Source: a virus
Strand: one strand, 5' to 3'
IMG/VR virus record: IMGVR_UViG_3300008267_000246
Location: 1-29,765 of that record
Length of the DNA: 29,765 bases
The position numbers and the translations under genes were made by a program. The notes under the pieces are model-generated. The model saw only the letters and a program-made list of their open reading frames with translations. It had not been told where the DNA came from and made no database searches. Positions within the stretch are counted from its first letter, which is position 1. Each line of letters opens with the position of its first letter. This document shows positions 15,613 to 23,416 of the stretch, piece by piece.

Positions 15613-18600
15613 ATGATTGAGATATTCCCAAGCCCATTAAGTTTTACAGGAAGTTATAATGCTGCTGCCGTTGAAGCCTCTTTGCAAACTAAATGGCCTG
15701 GAACAATTGTTAGATTAATTAATGGTAATGCATTTGCGTCACTAGAAACCACAGCGTCTTACTCAAATATAGAGTCCTCTGCTTTTGATGTAGAAATTTG
15801 GAATCCTGCTACAAATTCTTATTCTTCAACATTTGTATACAAATCAGGATTTTCTGCTCTTGGAGCAGGGCAGTATTACAATTACAGCGTTTGGGGGGAA
15901 GGTGTAACTGGAGTTGCCCCAAATACTTATACTCTTTGGAACGTGAGTGCCACGCCGGAGTTTAACTATGTAAACTTTGGCACTGATGAAGCTGAGTCAA
16001 GAATAAAAGTAACCTACAACAAAGGAAATATTTCTTCTATCGACATTGGGCCATATTCAAAGAACTTTAATTCTAAATGGTCGAGAGTTACAGGCACTTT
16101 AAACTCTGTAGAAATATCAGGAATAAAATCTAATAATAAGTTATTTATACAGGTTAGTAGCTCAATGGGGTTAGACGCTTCAACTCCTTTGATGGTCTTT
16201 GCAAATCCTATAAGTCCTACTCCTGCGCCTGGGTCAATTGTATTTTATGTTGCCCCTGGTATTTTACAGGCAAAATTATTTAATAACACTTACAGTTCAA
16301 CTGGATTTTATTATCCTCTTCTACCATTTACGGCAACTTTAGATCAGCAAATAGATCTAAAAACTTGGGGATTAACTTTATCTCCAACTAATTCTGTTTT
16401 ATATTTAGATGGCGGTTCCTACATTGATGGAACTTTTGGATGTAGGGGTCTTAGTAGTGTTAAGATAATGGGAAGAGGGGTAATAGACGCTTATCGCAAA
16501 AATGATTGGTTGCAGGCTTGGTCATATTTGGCTGAGGGAATTTCCGATGAAGATAAGCTACCTTATTCACCCTTTATGGGATTTAGTTCTTTCGCTGATT
16601 ATGGAGCGATATACAACGCTAAAAATAATACATTAGAAGGTATTACTGTAGTTAATTCTATTACCTATAACAATACTATTTATTTTACTGATGCTAATAA
16701 TGTTAAAGTTATAAATCAAATACCTAATGGAGATTTTATTAAGGTAGGGGAACCCGCTGAGTTTAATAACAGAGTAAATAGAACAGCTAGGTTGACAAAT
16801 TGTTTTGGATTTGTTGGCGACGATTGTTTTTTCCCAAACGAAGTGGACTGCGACACCATAGTAAGTTCCTGTTACGTTATTCCACTATATGCAACTGTAT
16901 TTAGAAGCTACGATGGGAAATACAACGGGAAAGCGTACAACCAACCTTCGTATGGGTACTCTGCAATAGATGTAGATGTTAGAAGTTACGCTTCAATTGG
17001 ATACTACGATAAAAATAGACCGCTTTACTCTCAATTTAAAATTTCTATTTTTGGACTTTGGAACACTCAAGAAAAAGAAGCCTTCGGTGTCTTTGATCCA
17101 AGTTTTGCATACTATATTGGAGATTGTTTATTTTCAGGAATTAGAGTAGAGGGTTATTGCGACGTACCCTTATTTGATATTGGTGTAAGATCATATCCAA
17201 GAACATCTCAAGATATAAACTCTGTTAATCCATATACAATAGACTATCCAGAAGTATACGGCAATATTTCTGGAATAAAATTTGTAGACATAACCTCAAG
17301 TTCACATCCATATAGCAAGTACAAATGGGTATACTCTAATGCTATATTCTCAACAGAGCCTAAATTTAGTCCAAATAATCTAACATTTTCAAATGTTAGT
17401 ATCGACGGTAAATACATTACTGAAGGAAATAAAAATGATTTCTTTCTTTGGGAGAATCGTCCAGTCCCATTGGATTTAGAAAGTACATTCTATAGTCCTG
17501 CCAATGGAAGCTCAATAGCTGACATATATTTTTTAATAGGCGACTCTATTGCTTTTGGAGTTAGTGGGTTCGCAAAAGACTTTTCTTCTACTTATTATTC
17601 AGGAGTATTCACTAGCGGAGAGGCTGTCCCAGGATGTTACATTTGGAGGCTTACTCAGCCTCCAGGGGAAGTAACCGGAGGTCCAGGGTTCTATCCGTTA
17701 AAGCCAGGAAAATCTACAGGTAATGTTGAATCTACTTTTGTAGACCCCTATGGGGACACGGGACTTGAAACGGTTTTAGCACATAAACTTAGAAATGATT
17801 CAGGGGACCGCGATATTTACTTTATTAAGATTGGAGTTGGTGGCTCTATGCCTGTATCTGCGGTATCAGCAGATGGATATGCCGCAGAGAACTGGAGTAC
17901 AAGTAGTGCAGGAAGTCTATTTTATGAATTTATGGCTTCCGCAACCTCAGCAATTGGATGGATAAGAAATCAAAATAAATATCCAAATTTGAAAGGGGGT
18001 GTCATTTGTCTTGGAACAAATAGACCTGAATATGTTGCAAATCAAGCGTTTGCTAGTTCGATGATTATTAAAGAAACAAGTTCTTTAATAGCGGGAGTCA
18101 GAAGTATATTCGCATCTTCAACTGGTAATGGGTTAAATGTTGATACTTTCTACACAAATATTGTCTGGGCTGGACCTCTGGAATTAGGAAGTACTGGAAC
18201 TGCTACTAGAAATTATTACGAAAGATTTAATGATCGGCTACAAGATTTAGATTTGAGTAGCATTAGATTCAATTATTTACCTACGCCTAGTGCAGCAGAG
18301 TATTTAGCAGATTCTGTTCACTACAATATAAAAGGATATTCAAAGATAGCTGAGGATATTTACTCTATCTTTAAACATAATACAAGCAGCGTAACAGACC
18401 CAACTTTAAATCCTCAGGGTAATCTGAAGTTTTTTGCAAATGGTGCAAGAGTATTAGAAACATACAATCCTAGAAAACCTGTTAGAAAATCAACAAAATA
18501 CAAAGTTGAAGTAAATGATGGTATACAGTATAATCCTGCTCATGTGTTTGGGAGGTCAAGATCCGCAGTTGCTGCCTACTCATCACAAAATCCTGGAGGC

Positions 18601-21600
18601 CCAGCAGCAACTAAGCTTTGGTTAAGTGGAGCAAATCCTGAAATGAGTTTTTTAACATTTGGAGCTTCGTCTACTTCAAATATTGTTAAAATTGAAAAAA
18701 TAGGGGATAGCATTTCTACAATTCAAATTAGACCAAAATCAAAAAACATAAGTTATGAAGTTACAGGAGGTAAAGCTTATGTTACACTGAACCCCTTAGA
18801 TCAGATTTGGGTAACTGTAAATAATGAAGTATCAAGTCCGCTCTTTTTATTCTGTGATCCGCTTAAACCCCCAGTACCCCAATCTAAATGTTTGTACTTT
18901 CCCCCAGGTACAACTTACTTATCCTCCTTGCCAGGACCTCATATATCCAAAGACTTTACAACTACAGCGGGAACTACCCTTCATCGACTTTACGGGGTAG
19001 GCTTCTCCTCAATTAATCAATATGGCTATACCCCTGGGGAGGATTTTACACTTTACTTTGATGGAGGAGCTTATGTCGTAGGGTCTTTAGATCTTAGAAA
19101 TAGGCATAATATCAAATTACTAGGACCAGGAGTTCTGTCTCTAGAGAACATCCCAAAAGAATCCGCAGGAGACCCCAGATTATCTTATATTGAAAACTAT
19201 AATTATGTTCAAGAAAGAGATTCTGGTCAAATACCAATTCATTTTAATTTAGAATTCGATGAAGTTACAGTTGGTGGAATTGTATCGGGGTCTAAAGCTC
19301 CTTCAGGAAATTATTTAAACGGATTAACTATAGTTGATACTCCTTTCCATGGAGTAAAAGGTATAAACGGTATAGAGAATTTTAAATTAATAAGTCCTTG
19401 GGTTCCAAACACCGATGGATTTGCTACTTCTCCAGACCATTCAGTTCAAGATAATTTTCAATATGCAAAACATTGCTTTTTGTTTTGTGCTGATGATACT
19501 CTTTATTTACCATTTAATGCAAGCACATTTAATAAAGATTTTCTTTGGTTAGGCGGAAAAGTCCACATAAGTTCTATTGTTGCTTACACCGTAAATAATA
19601 CTCCGTTAGCTAATTATTCACCTAGATTTTATTTCAATCAAGTAAGTAAAAGTCACCCCGCAGTAATAGAGGATATAGATCTAGGGTCTTATGCTTACGC
19701 AAGGCCAGATATTGAAGTTGGATTAAGGCTTACAGTAGATGGATCTTCTATGCAAGACTCTACTGTGTTAGATCCAGTAAATTATGGAATTTATGATATA
19801 ACTTTAAAAAATATAAGATTTGAAGATGAGATTGAAAATGAATTGTTTTGGCTTGGTAATGTACCCGACCCTTTTGGAAACAACCCACTGGTTGTTGATA
19901 GAGGAAATGAATTTGGTGCAATGTCTGGGATAGTAATTGACGGGGTGTCTGCAAATGGGAGTCCAACTAATACGAGAATATACCAAAATAGAATTTGGGG
20001 CAAGGATGCTAGTAGTAGACCGTACAATATAACTTTTAAAAACATATTTATTAACGGTCAGTATGTAACTAGCGCAAATAAAGATTCATACATAAGCTGG
20101 GCATCAGCAACTAATCCAACTTTCACAGATCCTGATGCCTACAACTCAAATATCTTATTTGTATTTGATTATGTTCCTGAACAAGGGTATCAAACAAATA
20201 AAGGAGTTCGTGTAGACTATCTTTGGGATCGAGGGCAGTTGCACCCATTTGTAGCTACTCTGCATTACATTCAAGAGCAAGCTAAAGTAATGCAAGCCTC
20301 CGCATATTATGATGATAATTTAAGTGAGGTAGCAGCAAGTGGCTGGTGGAGAAATTTACTACACAACTATGCTAATACTCTAACAGAATCAAGCGGGGCA
20401 TTCCCTAATTCGTTTGATAATTATACGACTTACAAATTTGGAAGAGATTTTCAAAAGTTGTACTACGATTATACGCACAACTTTAAACGTCATAAAGCTG
20501 TGCCTACAACCATAGAATTAGACGGCCCAACTATATTTGGGCATACATTTGGATCTGTTCTGTACAACTCTGATTTATCAAAGAATAGCTCCCTAACAAC
20601 TCAATATCCAGAATATATAACTTCTAGCTTAACAAATGTTTACGAGTTTAAAGCTGGGAGTGTGTTATTCTCAACGTCAGGATCTTCCTCAGGAACCTAC
20701 GTTGCTTCCTCAATAACTGATTGCTATGTTGAGGTATCTGAACTAAGAAATTCAGGAATACTATCGCACATAGAATTTTCTCATACTTCAGGAACGAGTG
20801 TAAATAATTCTTTTGCTGTGATTAGATTAAACAAAGCAGACCGACTTGGATACCGTTATAATCCATTGAACTACGAGAACACCCTTATAAAACACAAGGG
20901 AGCACCTGGGGGATTTAGCAGAGTTATCTTTGATATTAGTAAATACTCAACTGATTCAAATTTAGGTTATGATGTATCTACTAACTTCTTGAGTCCTGAG
21001 CATGATTTCAAACTTAACTTCAAAACAATCATTGCTAATAATAAGGGAGAGATTTTTGGTGGATCCCCAGTAGGTATTTGGATACACACTAAACCAGAGC
21101 TTGGAAAGATTTGGAGTTTTACAGATGGGGGTAGGTGGGTCCAACACTCAGTATCTTCCTTAACAAAATCAGAAGTTGTAGACCATTACTCTCATATTTT
21201 TGAGCTACCAACGGAACAAAGAGATTTAGAAAGTTCTAGCATACGTTGCAATAGATTTAGACTCATAGGAAATAAAAATCAAGAAAATGATGTTATAGCA
21301 TCATTATCAGAATCTGAGTTCACTGATATTGAAGTTAATTTTAATACAAAGAACTATGCTTGTAGGGGTGAGAAGATTGATGTACCTGAGGAGTATTTTA
21401 GCAATGTAGCCCAACAGGTACATCGTCTAGGCCAGAAGTATGTAATAGAAGTATTCAGCTTAGATAGAGATTTAGATAAGTTTACCCTTTTCTATGATTT
21501 TAATTTAGTAGATTCTACATTAAATAAGTGGTCTAAGCCCTTTGTTCTTGGGAAGGGTTCCACAGGATTGCCTGTAGGGGATCTATATTGCAAGGAATAC

Positions 21601-21828
21601 CGTGTAGATCTAACTCCTCGTCATCTATATAATATAATTAGATACTTTAACGAAATTGCTGGAGGTGCAACTTCTGTAGGTTATGCAAGTCGTAATGAAA
21701 ATCAGACTAGCGGAATCTACGAGTCCAGAGGTGGCAGCAGAATAAACTATGTGGAAAATCCAAATTGGAATCCAAATACAAAATCTGCTCAAGGTCAGTT
21801 AATTAACGAGGTTACAATTAAAAATTGA
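15613..21828 (+). CDS. Giant tail depolymerase: two GH49-like beta-helix units flanking an SGNH esterase, 2071 aa
   Basis: Likely surface-polysaccharide-degrading tailspike. Residues about 75-612 and 965-1500 are tandem homologous units, each a beta-sandwich followed by a right-handed beta-helix. Matching marks are PYSKN/RPKSKN, PLMVFANP/PLFLFCDP, DGGSY/DGGAY, GRGVI/GPGVL and a closing NGQYVT-type strand. The acid pair is D403-D404 in unit 1 and D1294-D1295 in unit 2, with an upstream Asp in PNGDF (374) or NTDGF (1268). This resembles GH49/GH28 glycosidases; no GH28 GHG motif is visible. Residues about 625-930 are SGNH hydrolase: IGDSIAFG with nucleophile Ser645, IGVGGS (741-745), LGTN with Asn803, and DSVH with Asp900 and His903. 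The C-terminal 570 residues are unrecognised. It follows the wedge genes, so attachment to the baseplate is expected. Substrate unknown. Confidence 0.75.
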   Translation: MIEIFPSPLSFTGSYNAAAVEASLQTKWPGTIVRLINGNAFASLETTASYSNIESSAFDVEIWNPATNSYSSTFVYKSGFSALGAGQYYNYSVWGEGVTGVAPNTYTLWNVSATPEFNYVNFGTDEAESRIKVTYNKGNISSIDIGPYSKNFNSKWSRVTGTLNSVEISGIKSNNKLFIQVSSSMGLDASTPLMVFANPISPTPAPGSIVFYVAPGILQAKLFNNTYSSTGFYYPLLPFTATLDQQIDLKTWGLTLSPTNSVLYLDGGSYIDGTFGCRGLSSVKIMGRGVIDAYRKNDWLQAWSYLAEGISDEDKLPYSPFMGFSSFADYGAIYNAKNNTLEGITVVNSITYNNTIYFTDANNVKVINQIPNGDFIKVGEPAEFNNRVNRTARLTNCFGFVGDDCFFPNEVDCDTIVSSCYVIPLYATVFRSYDGKYNGKAYNQPSYGYSAIDVDVRSYASIGYYDKNRPLYSQFKISIFGLWNTQEKEAFGVFDPSFAYYIGDCLFSGIRVEGYCDVPLFDIGVRSYPRTSQDINSVNPYTIDYPEVYGNISGIKFVDITSSSHPYSKYKWVYSNAIFSTEPKFSPNNLTFSNVSIDGKYITEGNKNDFFLWENRPVPLDLESTFYSPANGSSIADIYFLIGDSIAFGVSGFAKDFSSTYYSGVFTSGEAVPGCYIWRLTQPPGEVTGGPGFYPLKPGKSTGNVESTFVDPYGDTGLETVLAHKLRNDSGDRDIYFIKIGVGGSMPVSAVSADGYAAENWSTSSAGSLFYEFMASATSAIGWIRNQNKYPNLKGGVICLGTNRPEYVANQAFASSMIIKETSSLIAGVRSIFASSTGNGLNVDTFYTNIVWAGPLELGSTGTATRNYYERFNDRLQDLDLSSIRFNYLPTPSAAEYLADSVHYNIKGYSKIAEDIYSIFKHNTSSVTDPTLNPQGNLKFFANGARVLETYNPRKPVRKSTKYKVEVNDGIQYNPAHVFGRSRSAVAAYSSQNPGGPAATKLWLSGANPEMSFLTFGASSTSNIVKIEKIGDSISTIQIRPKSKNISYEVTGGKAYVTLNPLDQIWVTVNNEVSSPLFLFCDPLKPPVPQSKCLYFPPGTTYLSSLPGPHISKDFTTTAGTTLHRLYGVGFSSINQYGYTPGEDFTLYFDGGAYVVGSLDLRNRHNIKLLGPGVLSLENIPKESAGDPRLSYIENYNYVQERDSGQIPIHFNLEFDEVTVGGIVSGSKAPSGNYLNGLTIVDTPFHGVKGINGIENFKLISPWVPNTDGFATSPDHSVQDNFQYAKHCFLFCADDTLYLPFNASTFNKDFLWLGGKVHISSIVAYTVNNTPLANYSPRFYFNQVSKSHPAVIEDIDLGSYAYARPDIEVGLRLTVDGSSMQDSTVLDPVNYGIYDITLKNIRFEDEIENELFWLGNVPDPFGNNPLVVDRGNEFGAMSGIVIDGVSANGSPTNTRIYQNRIWGKDASSRPYNITFKNIFINGQYVTSANKDSYISWASATNPTFTDPDAYNSNILFVFDYVPEQGYQTNKGVRVDYLWDRGQLHPFVATLHYIQEQAKVMQASAYYDDNLSEVAASGWWRNLLHNYANTLTESSGAFPNSFDNYTTYKFGRDFQKLYYDYTHNFKRHKAVPTTIELDGPTIFGHTFGSVLYNSDLSKNSSLTTQYPEYITSSLTNVYEFKAGSVLFSTSGSSSGTYVASSITDCYVEVSELRNSGILSHIEFSHTSGTSVNNSFAVIRLNKADRLGYRYNPLNYENTLIKHKGAPGGFSRVIFDISKYSTDSNLGYDVSTNFLSPEHDFKLNFKTIIANNKGEIFGGSPVGIWIHTKPELGKIWSFTDGGRWVQHSVSSLTKSEVVDHYSHIFELPTEQRDLESSSIRCNRFRLIGNKNQENDVIASLSESEFTDIEVNFNTKNYACRGEKIDVPEEYFSNVAQQVHRLGQKYVIEVFSLDRDLDKFTLFYDFNLVDSTLNKWSKPFVLGKGSTGLPVGDLYCKEYRVDLTPRHLYNIIRYFNEIAGGATSVGYASRNENQTSGIYESRGGSRINYVENPNWNPNTKSAQGQLINEVTIKN
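15835..17448 (+). repeat. Depolymerase unit 1 (first GH49-like copy)
   Basis: This covers residues about 75-612 of the 2071-aa protein. It aligns by eye with 18505-20112 along its full length. Probable active-site acids are D403-D404 in FVGDDCFF and D374 in PNGDF. The usual NTDG-type motif is altered here, so this copy may have another specificity or only bind. Confidence 0.6.
17485..18402 (+). other. SGNH esterase domain inside the depolymerase
   Basis: This covers residues about 625-930 of the 2071-aa protein. All four SGNH blocks are present and in order: GDS (643-645), Gly-rich block II (741-744), GTN block III (801-803) and D-x-x-H (900-903). Family knowledge (SASA/CE6-type O-acetylesterases) suggests removal of acetyl groups from a polysaccharide; the substrate is inferred. 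Confidence 0.75.
18505..20112 (+). repeat. Depolymerase unit 2 (second GH49-like copy)
   Basis: This covers residues about 965-1500 of the 2071-aa protein. It is homologous to 15835-17448. It keeps a more typical acid set: NTDGF with D1268 and CADDTL with D1294-D1295, so it looks the more likely to be catalytically competent of the two. Confidence 0.6.
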
Positions 21829-21829
21829 T

Positions 21830-22801
21830 ATGCTAGTTGACGGAGCAGGAGAAATAATTGTTGATGCTTTCACAGCTAATAGAAGTTTTGCTTCTATCCC
21901 GTCTGCGTCTGCGATTCTAGACACATCAAATTACACTATACAAGCTATAAGTTTCGGCAAAGACGCAGAGGGATTCCGACAACACGCGCACATAATCTAC
22001 ACTACCTCATCCTCCCAAATAATAAAAGTTTTATCTTACGAAGCCACTTCAATCCAAACCTACCATACTTCCGCAACAGCACAGTATCTAGAAGATCTAG
22101 GATATAGACTTTACCCAGAGTCGCCCTCCCCAATACACAGAAGATTGGAGTCTAAGTCCACGATTACAAATTATTCTTCAGGGGTACCTGACATTGGACA
22201 CTGTTTAAATACAGCAATTCATCCAACCTTAAGTTCCTTTCACCATCTCATAGGTTGCTACCCGACTTCAGGGGGGACAAACTTCTGGATGTTCTCCTCC
22301 GTCGCTACTCCATCATCTACCATAATATCTGGAACTTTAAGTAGCTTTTTTAATTATTATGGGATCATGGATGCTTCTGGATTTTTAACGGTTGCTAACG
22401 GAAACGCAGCCTACCATTTAAGTTTATCTAACTCCACTGACTACACAAAAGGGGGAATTCGTGTTTGTGCCAGCAATTTCCCTAATTCAATAAATGTAAT
22501 TTGTAGAATTATAAGAGGGGATGCTGGGTCACTATTATTATTTGGTGGGCTTTATCATATAGGGCTTTGGGTTTTAGATTTAAAAGAAACATTAAAGCAA
22601 GGAATAACTGCACCTTTTAATTTTAATACTCTAAATAATCAAAGAAAATATAAGCTTTTTGCTAAAAAAACATTTAACAAAGATCTTTTATTTTGCAAAG
22701 ATGATTCTGGGTATAGCGGTTTAAAAGATTTATTTGCCATAGGTGGGTCTCTTAATAACCAAGGTTATGTTCAGATAATATACAAACTTGATTTCGCATA
22801 A
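21830..22801 (+). CDS. Phage virion/tail fibre-associated protein, 323 aa, function unknown
   Basis: I recognise no catalytic domain. The N-terminus reads ASAILDTSNYTIQAISFGKD (about residues 25-45), a motif I associate from memory with virion proteins in fibre regions of large phages. Residues 50-250 are rich in Ser, Thr, Tyr and His, with predicted beta strands; the C-terminal 70 residues are basic and hydrophobic. There is no signal peptide. The gene starts one base after the depolymerase stop (TGATATG) and is followed two bases later by the 203-aa gene, so the three are probably made together. An adaptor or fibre accessory role is an inference from position. The first half is noticeably C-rich compared with its neighbours. 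Confidence 0.65.
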   Translation: MLVDGAGEIIVDAFTANRSFASIPSASAILDTSNYTIQAISFGKDAEGFRQHAHIIYTTSSSQIIKVLSYEATSIQTYHTSATAQYLEDLGYRLYPESPSPIHRRLESKSTITNYSSGVPDIGHCLNTAIHPTLSSFHHLIGCYPTSGGTNFWMFSSVATPSSTIISGTLSSFFNYYGIMDASGFLTVANGNAAYHLSLSNSTDYTKGGIRVCASNFPNSINVICRIIRGDAGSLLLFGGLYHIGLWVLDLKETLKQGITAPFNFNTLNNQRKYKLFAKKTFNKDLLFCKDDSGYSGLKDLFAIGGSLNNQGYVQIIYKLDFA

Positions 22802-22803
22802 CT

Positions 22804-23415
22804 ATGAATCTTAATTTTTTAGAAGAATTAAATGTTAGAGGTCATTTGACCATCTCTAAAGTATTTAAAGATAATACTGAGGAAGTCGTATTTGATGATC
22901 ATAACATTATTGTGTCAGGTATGGGAGTTGCCCTCGCTCATATGTTTGCGATCTCAGGATCTAACTCTATCTTAGACTATCAAATAGATAGATTCCAGGT
23001 GGGGGTATCAGGATCCTCGGCAAGAGAAGTAGTTTCTACTAACTATATTGAAGGGCCATTAAGCTCTTTAATTGAGTATGTCGGGGATGCTGGGGATGTT
23101 TTAATTACGTCAGGCAACCAAATAAGAAATAATGCTGTAGTGTCTGTACCTTTATGGTATGGCATGATACCCCAGCATAACATAACTAAAGTTGATGCTA
23201 ACACTGTTAGATATACAATATTTTTAGATCAAGAGTCTTGCAATAATATTACAAGAAATGGATCTGCTGCAAACTTAAATGAAATAGGTTTGTTTGTAAA
23301 GAATATAAAAGGCGGAACTCCTGTCGCACCAATTCTCGTTGCCTATCGTTATTTCAGCAACGTAAGAAAGACCTCAGATTTTGGACTTGTTTTTAGATGG
23401 AGCTTAAGTTTCTAA
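22804..23415 (+). CDS. Putative tail fibre adaptor / structural protein, 203 aa
   Basis: A small beta-rich protein of unknown exact role. The N-terminus, GHLTISKVFKDNTEEVVFDD followed by HNIIVSGMGVALAHMF (about residues 13-50), and the middle IDRFQVGVSG (60-70) look like a conserved virion family in which an HN-x-I-x-x-x-G-x-G motif precedes a receptor or wedge contact. The last residues DFGLVFRWSLSF form a closing strand common at the end of wedge- or fibre-bound proteins. It sits between the 323-aa protein and the 1201-aa fibre, each junction being 1-2 bases, consistent with a connector between fibres. Recognition is from pattern memory, not from a named domain. Confidence 0.6.
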   Translation: MNLNFLEELNVRGHLTISKVFKDNTEEVVFDDHNIIVSGMGVALAHMFAISGSNSILDYQIDRFQVGVSGSSAREVVSTNYIEGPLSSLIEYVGDAGDVLITSGNQIRNNAVVSVPLWYGMIPQHNITKVDANTVRYTIFLDQESCNNITRNGSAANLNEIGLFVKNIKGGTPVAPILVAYRYFSNVRKTSDFGLVFRWSLSF

Positions 23416-23416
23416 A

